Shown piece by piece: positions 62,028 to 64,000 of a stretch of DNA of 64,000 nt (its first letter is position 1; each line of letters begins with the position of its first letter). The notes under the pieces were generated by a model. The model saw nothing but the letters and a program-made list of their open reading frames with translations. It was not told where the DNA came from and ran no database searches. The stretch is from Amphibalanus amphitrite. Taxonomy: Eukaryota; Arthropoda; Thecostraca; Balanomorpha; Balanidae. Made by a program: the position numbers and the translations under genes. The stretch is from positions 19,610-83,609 of the forward strand of contig NW_024883487.1 of assembly GCF_019059575.1 (NCBI RefSeq), read 5' to 3'.

Positions 62028-62815
62028 TGTGTTTTTTTATATCGCGGACAAAAAAGTGGGGATTGTTAGGGTTAAGCAGGGAGTCACCGATGTTAGATCC
62101 CTCTCTGGGTCCTTTCATAGGTCACGGTCCTGACCCGAGATAGCTGAGCTGTGTCGCAGCACTGACCTCAGGGCTCAGACAGCTGAGCTGTGCACGCCGT
62201 CGGCTCGGCCGTCAGTCGCCACAGCCGCTGACGCCAGTGTCCAAACAGCTCCAAACAATATCCGGCCCTGTATAGCAGGATAAGCCATCAGAGGCGGGAG
62301 TGATCAATGGAGGGACGCGAAACACTAACGCCAAGGGGATGACAACTGCTGAGGAATAAAGAAACTACATGAGATGATGTTTTTCGTACTCCAGCGTAGT
62401 ACGAAAAACATCATCTCACGCTCTCAGTCCCAGCGGATAAAAACAACACCTAAGAAAGAAACTACATGCAGGTACACTGGGAACACGTCATGCTGGAGTT
62501 GACGTGTTCCCAGCCCGTCCTGTACCATGCAGCCCGTTCCGGTGATCACTCCCGCCTCTGATGGCTTATCCTGCTATACAGGGCCGGATATTGTTTGGAG
62601 CTATTTGGACACTGGCGTCAGCGGCTGTGGCGACTGACGGCCGAGCCGACGGCGTGCACAGCTCAGCTGTCTGAGGTCAGGGCTGCGACACAGCTCAGCT
62701 ATCTCGGGTCAGGACCGTGACCCCCTATGAAAAGACCCAGAGAGGGATCTAACATCGGTGACTCCCTGCTTAACCCTAACAATCCCTACTTTTTTCTCCG
62801 CGCTATAAAAAACAC
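62028..62815. repeat. Palindrome 9a
   Basis: Arms are 62028-62307 and 62543-62815. Confidence 0.8.
62358..62467. repeat. 84-bp hairpin insert 9a
   Basis: The stem-loop is 62371-62417, with perfect flanks. Confidence 0.75.
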
Positions 62816-62899
62816 ATGCGAGTTATAAAAAAAAACACATCCCTATCAACCAGTACCTATCAACCAGTTACTTAATTCGACACAGGTACTCTAACCGCA

Positions 62900-63680
62900 T
62901 GTGTTTTTTATATCGCGGACAAAAAAGTGGGGATTGTTAGGGTTAAGCAGGGAGTCACCGATGTTAGATCCCTCTCTGGGTCCTTTCATAGGTCACGGTC
63001 CTGACCCGAGATAGCTGAGCTGTGTCGCAGCCCTGACCTCAGACAGCTGAGCTGTGCACGCCGTCGGCTCGGCCGTCGGTCGCCACAGCCGCTGACGCCA
63101 GTGTCCAAACAGCTCCAAACAATATCCGGCCCTGTATAGCAGGATAAGCCATCAGAGGCGGGAGTGATCAATGGAGGGACGCGAAACACTAACGCCAAGG
63201 GGATGACAACTGCTGAGGAATAAAGAAACTACATGAGATGATGTTTTTCGTACTCCAGCGTAGTACGAAAAACATCATCTCACGCTCTCAGTCCCAGCGG
63301 ATAAAAACAACACCTAAGAAAGAAACTACATGCAGGTACACTGGGAACACGTCATGCTGGAGTTGACGTGTTCCCAGCCCGTCCTGTACCATGCAGCCCG
63401 TTCCGGTGATCACTCCCGCCTCTGATGGCTTATCCTGCTATACAGGGCCGGATATTGTTTGGAGCTATTTGGACACTGGCGTCAGCGGCTGTGGCGACTG
63501 ACGGCCGAGCCGACGGCGTGCACAGCTCAGCTGTCTGAGGTCAGGGCTGCGACACGGCTCAGGTATCTCGGGTCAGGACCGTGACCCCCTATGAAAAGAC
63601 CCAGAGAGGGATCTAACATCGGTGACTCCCTGCTTAACCCTAACAATCCCTACTTTTTTCTCCGCGCTATAAAAAACACA
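62900..63680. repeat. Palindrome 9b
   Basis: Arms are 62900-63171 and 63408-63680. Confidence 0.8.
63222..63331. repeat. 84-bp hairpin insert 9b
   Basis: The stem-loop is 63235-63281, with perfect flanks. Confidence 0.75.
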
Positions 63681-64000
63681 TGCGAGTTATAAAAAAACAC
63701 ATCCCTATTAACCATTACCTATCAACCAGTTACTTAATTCGACACAGGTACTCTAACCGCATGTGTTTTTTTATATCGCGGACAAAAAAGTGGGGATTGT
63801 TAGGGTTAAGCAGGGAGTCACCGATGTTAGATCCCTCTCTGGGTCCTTTCATAGGTCACGGTCCTGACCCGAGATAGCTGAGCTGTGTCGCAGCCCTGAC
63901 CTCAGACAGCTGAGCTGTGCACGCCGTCGGCTCGGCCCGTCAGTGCCACAGCCCTGACGCAAGTGTCCAAACAGCTCCAAACAATATCCGGCCTGTATAG

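Larger units (their letters stand above)
61786..64000. repeat. Array unit 9, long-type start with duplicated palindrome (runs off window)
   Basis: The unit lead is followed by two whole palindromes and the start of a third arm (63762-64000), a sub-array with a period of about 865 bp. The third arm is long-type (cgcaagtgtcc near 63958), so a PLE may follow outside the window. Confidence 0.82.

Noticed and set aside
1..64000. tRNA or rRNA genes
   Set aside because: No cloverleaf with A and B boxes and no rRNA core sequence was recognised by eye.

Overview
The window looks like nuclear DNA of a metazoan, probably a marine or other invertebrate. It holds no prokaryotic gene organisation. It is almost wholly mobile-element DNA: three endonuclease-RT-RNase H non-LTR elements, one restriction-like-endonuclease (RLE) non-LTR element, Penelope-like (PLE) remnants, two LTR retrotransposons, a Tc1/mariner element and several TTAA- or TTA-flanked elements. 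It also contains exon-like segments with GT/AG borders. I could not assign a species from the sequence.

The backbone is a tandem array of about nine units, read here from 3779 to the right edge (the left edge lies inside an element). Long units (L) are 4865 bp when undisturbed (10925-15789 and 54032-58896). Short units (S) are about 2.83-2.89 kb (15790-18619 and 58897-61785). The order is L1, L2, S3, L4 (truncated), S5, S6, L7, S8, L9 (partial). Every unit begins with a palindrome: a ~275-bp arm, a loop, then an inverted arm. Long units add an 84-bp hairpin insert in the loop, a third arm in direct orientation, and a dead minus-strand PLE. Short units carry ~490-530 bp of other noncoding DNA instead. 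All units then share a minus-strand segment with exon-like pieces X3, X2 (with stop) and X1, and a 192-bp MITE-like repeat with 17-bp inverted ends.

Younger elements have landed in the array, and most target sites can be read because intact unit copies lie nearby. Non-LTR element A ends at 3778. An RLE-type element is at 8160-10422 (minus). Gypsy-1 is at 23244-27589, with identical 91-bp LTRs and an intact gag-pol. A second LTR element is at 29393-39955. It carries gag-pro, with a minisatellite where most of pol should be, and non-LTR element B (30718-36145) sits inside its leader VNTR. A mariner is at 40920-48299; its transposase gene was split near codon 4 by a T2/Kolobok-like element plus a second TIR element, which itself holds a small piggyBac-like MITE. 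Non-LTR element C is at 49879-53192.

The most unusual coding feature is element B. It has a 2A-type DIESNPGP motif ahead of the endonuclease. Its APE endonuclease domain is interrupted by ~375 residues with three copies of a Cys-rich module. The array itself, in which a dead PLE, its terminal repeats and exon-like fragments are co-amplified, is the other main point of interest.
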